Shown piece after piece: positions 4,704-6,172 of a DNA stretch of 6,172 nucleotides. Under the pieces are notes generated by a model. That model ran no database searches, was not told where the DNA came from, and was given only the letters and a program-made list of their open reading frames with translations. Origin of the DNA: Aquificaceae bacterium (GTDB lineage: Bacteria; Aquificota; Aquificia; Aquificales; Aquificaceae); assembly GCA_015487835.1 (NCBI GenBank), contig WFOY01000034.1:1-6172 (forward strand), in the 5' to 3' direction. Numbering within the stretch: the stretch's first letter is position 1; the number at the start of each line of letters is the position of its first letter. A program made the position numbers and the translations under genes.

Positions 4704-5156
4704 ATGAAGGTCATCCTCACGAGAGACCTTGAAGGTTACGGCTTCTTCGGCGACATCATAGAGGTCAAGGACGGCTTTGCCAACAACTACCTGATACCAC
4801 GGGGTTACGCCCTCCCCGCGACCGAGGGCAACGTCAGGCACATACAGGAGATCCTGAACCAGAAGAGGAGAAAGCTAGAAAGGGAGAAGAAGAAGGCCCA
4901 GGACCTGGCCAAGAAGCTGGAGGGTACGGTGGTCGAGATCTACAAGCAGGTGGGAGAGGGCGGTAAGATCTTCGGATCCGTTACGGCCACCGACGTGGTT
5001 GAGGCCCTAAAGCAGAAAGGAATCGAGATCCAGAGGAAGATGGTGGTCTTCCCCCACCCTATAAGGGAGATAGGCATATTCCCGGTTACGATCAGGGTCC
5101 ACAGGGACGTCTCGGTGGAGATCAAGATCGATGTCAAACCTGAGAAGAAGGAATAA
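4704..5156 (+). CDS. rplI: 50S ribosomal protein L9
   Basis: L9 binds 23S rRNA domain V near the L1 stalk and helps keep reading frame. The protein has 150 residues, full length. The N-terminal domain carries the L9 signature GYGFFGDIIEVKDGFANNYL (11-30), followed by IPRGYALPAT. Next is the long charged connecting helix (about 42-75, rich in Lys, Arg and Glu), then the C-terminal domain with GSVTATDVVEALKQKGIEI and a final beta segment VTIRVHRDVSVEIKIDV. The ATG at 4704 is chosen because homology begins there and GAAGGAGGTGG precedes it by six bases. The open frame extends 96 bases upstream, but only inside rpsR. Confidence 0.96.
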   Translation: MKVILTRDLEGYGFFGDIIEVKDGFANNYLIPRGYALPATEGNVRHIQEILNQKRRKLEREKKKAQDLAKKLEGTVVEIYKQVGEGGKIFGSVTATDVVEALKQKGIEIQRKMVVFPHPIREIGIFPVTIRVHRDVSVEIKIDVKPEKKE

Positions 5157-5168
5157 ATTATTGGGACT

Positions 5169-6107
5169 ATGAAAGAGGTCGCTGTAGAGAGAAGGAGGGT
5201 AGGAGTACCACTGGGTCTTGTGTTTGCAGTGGCTGGAGTTGTCCTGGCGGGCCTTATGTCCCTGGTGCTTCCCTTCGAGAACGTCTTCTGGTACAGGTCC
5301 GCCATGCTGGTGTACGGACTTGGTGCAATAGTCTACATAGCCCACGCCATACTGAGGGACAGGATAATAGGGTCCATAGCTACGGGCGTTCTCTCCTTAG
5401 GTCTTCTCCTTAACCTGACTGGCATGATAAGGAGGTCGATAGAGAGCTACCAGATGGGCATATTCCACCCGCCCTGGAGCAACCTCTTCGAGGCCTTGAC
5501 TTTCTGGAGCTTTATAGCGGGTTCTATATACCTTCTCATAGAGAGGAAGTACGGCCTGAAGATCATAGGTGCCTTCGTTCTTCCCGTTATATTCTTCACC
5601 TCGGCCTTCGCCATATTTAAAGCTTCCCACCAGCTCCAGCCGCTTATGCCCGCCCTGAGAAGCTACTGGCTCTACATACACGTGGTTACAGCCTTCACCG
5701 GGTACGCTGGCTTTACAGTCGCCTTCGGAGGCGCTGTGGCATACCTCGTAAGGGAGTACTTTGAGAAGCACGATAGGGTGAGGAGGTTCCTGCCCTCCAA
5801 GGAGGTCCTCGACGAGGTCACCTACAAGGCCATAGCCATAGTTTTCCCCATATGGACCGCTTCCATAATACTGGGCGCTGCCTGGGCCAACGAGGCCTGG
5901 GGAGGTTACTGGAGCTGGGACCCTAAGGAGGTGTGGTCCCTTATAGTGTGGCTCTTCTTCGGGGCGTACCTTCACGCGAGACAGCTCATGGGCTGGAGAG
6001 GTAAGAGGGTGGCCTGGATGGTGGTCGCTGGGTTCGTAACGGTGCTCATATGCTTCTTTGCGATAAACCTATACTTCCCCGGGCTGCACAGCTACGCTAC
6101 CGAGTGA
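5169..6107 (+). CDS. ccsA: Cytochrome c biogenesis protein CcsA/ResC family (System II haem handling)
   Basis: With CcsB/ResB, this inner-membrane protein carries haem to the periplasmic side and attaches it to CXXCH sites of c-type cytochromes. The protein has 312 residues and eight or more hydrophobic segments. The WWD haem-binding loop is WGGYWSWDPKEVW (244-256). His171 (YWLYIHVV) and His307 (GLHSYA) flank it, 136 residues apart, fitting the pair of periplasmic haem-ligand histidines. His269 (FGAYLHARQ) is a likely membrane His. HPPWSNLFEALTFWSF (100-115) is the conserved loop before a helix. The first 12 residues are basic and cytosolic. The ribosome site is weak (GGGA three bases before ATG), so expression may be lower than for the ribosomal genes. 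No CcsB lies in the window. The last gene of the unit, it starts 12 bases after rplI. Its end overlaps the next gene on the opposite strand. Confidence 0.9.
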   Translation: MKEVAVERRRVGVPLGLVFAVAGVVLAGLMSLVLPFENVFWYRSAMLVYGLGAIVYIAHAILRDRIIGSIATGVLSLGLLLNLTGMIRRSIESYQMGIFHPPWSNLFEALTFWSFIAGSIYLLIERKYGLKIIGAFVLPVIFFTSAFAIFKASHQLQPLMPALRSYWLYIHVVTAFTGYAGFTVAFGGAVAYLVREYFEKHDRVRRFLPSKEVLDEVTYKAIAIVFPIWTASIILGAAWANEAWGGYWSWDPKEVWSLIVWLFFGAYLHARQLMGWRGKRVAWMVVAGFVTVLICFFAINLYFPGLHSYATE

Positions 6108-6172
6108 TCTCCTCGGTTATCCTGTAGGCGGTCTTCACCGCCTCCCTCACCTTGTCGGGGGACACCTTGAGA
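6097..6172 (-). CDS. C-terminal end of an unrecognised protein (partial)
   Basis: Reading the minus strand into the window from the right edge gives an open frame of 24 complete codons ending in TAG (6099-6097). It includes SPDKVREAVKTAYR and then ITEEITR at the end. Codon choice (AGG, ATA, GAG, GTG) matches the neighbours, and the peptide looks like an amphipathic helix at a protein's C-terminus. Another minus frame is also open here but gives a low-complexity Gly-rich peptide and is less likely. The stop lies inside ccsA, giving an 11-base tail-to-tail overlap. I do not recognise the family. Confidence 0.5.
   Translation of the reverse strand, partial: LKVSPDKVREAVKTAYRITEEITR
6126..6143. 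other. Short perfect hairpin just past the ccsA stop
   Basis: AGGCGGT (6126-6132) and ACCGCCT (6137-6143) form a 7-bp stem with a 4-base loop (CTTC), beginning 18 bases after the ccsA stop. There is no T-run after it on the plus strand, so it is not a standard intrinsic terminator. It could protect or help end the rpsF operon transcript. It lies within the coding sequence of the converging gene and could also be chance. Confidence 0.35.

Noticed and set aside
5397..5975. Long minus-strand frame of 192 codons opposite ccsA
   Set aside because: It mirrors the ccsA reading frame and is rich in Gly, Pro and Glu as expected of a shadow. ccsA has unmistakable haem-handling motifs.
1..6172. CRISPR array, tRNA, insertion sequence or long direct repeats
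   Set aside because: No regularly spaced repeats, cloverleaf-like segments, transposase motifs or terminal inverted repeats were seen on either strand.

Overview
The window looks like chromosomal DNA from a thermophilic bacterium, most likely of the Aquificota (Aquificales). Arg is written mostly as AGG and Ile often as ATA. Proteins are rich in charged residues. KsgA and S6 resemble the Aquifex versions as I remember them (no search was run). Genes are packed with overlaps or gaps of 10-60 bases.

Left part (1-2010, minus strand): a compact metal-handling cassette, read right to left. It comprises a MerT-like inner-membrane transporter, a secreted protein that is probably an outer-membrane beta-barrel, a MerP-like periplasmic CxxC (HMA) protein, a two-module Cys-rich YHS/TRASH-type protein, and a CsoR-family repressor with the Cys-His-Cys copper triad that runs off the left edge. 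A perfect 8-bp inverted repeat at 636-656, with a second dyad overlapping it, lies between the MerP-like and YHS genes. It sits on a sigma70-like promoter and ends one base before the YHS start codon. It is the obvious candidate CsoR operator. The layout suggests metal entering through the barrel, captured by the periplasmic CxxC protein and moved inward by MerT, with cytosolic level sensed by CsoR and possibly buffered by the YHS protein. Whether the metal is copper, mercury or another thiophilic ion cannot be read from the sequence.

Middle (2063-3636, plus strand): ksgA (16S rRNA dimethyltransferase) and speE (spermidine synthase family), joined by an ATGA overlap. ksgA is divergent from the metal cassette. 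The short space between them holds a 7-bp dyad, and the ksgA start is uncertain.

Right part (3610-6107, plus strand): a strong promoter (TTGATC-16-TATAAT) straddles the speE stop codon. It drives a short leader that folds as expected for an S6:S18 complex-binding motif, with a CCG in a bulge between a stem and a hairpin and with the Shine-Dalgarno inside the outer stem. It is followed by rpsF (S6), ssb, rpsR (S18), rplI (L9) and a CcsA/ResC-type cytochrome c haem-handling protein. S6 and S18 would thus control their own operon. The end of another gene, unrecognised, enters on the minus strand at the right edge and overlaps ccsA tail to tail. No tRNA, rRNA, CRISPR array, insertion sequence or long repeat was seen.
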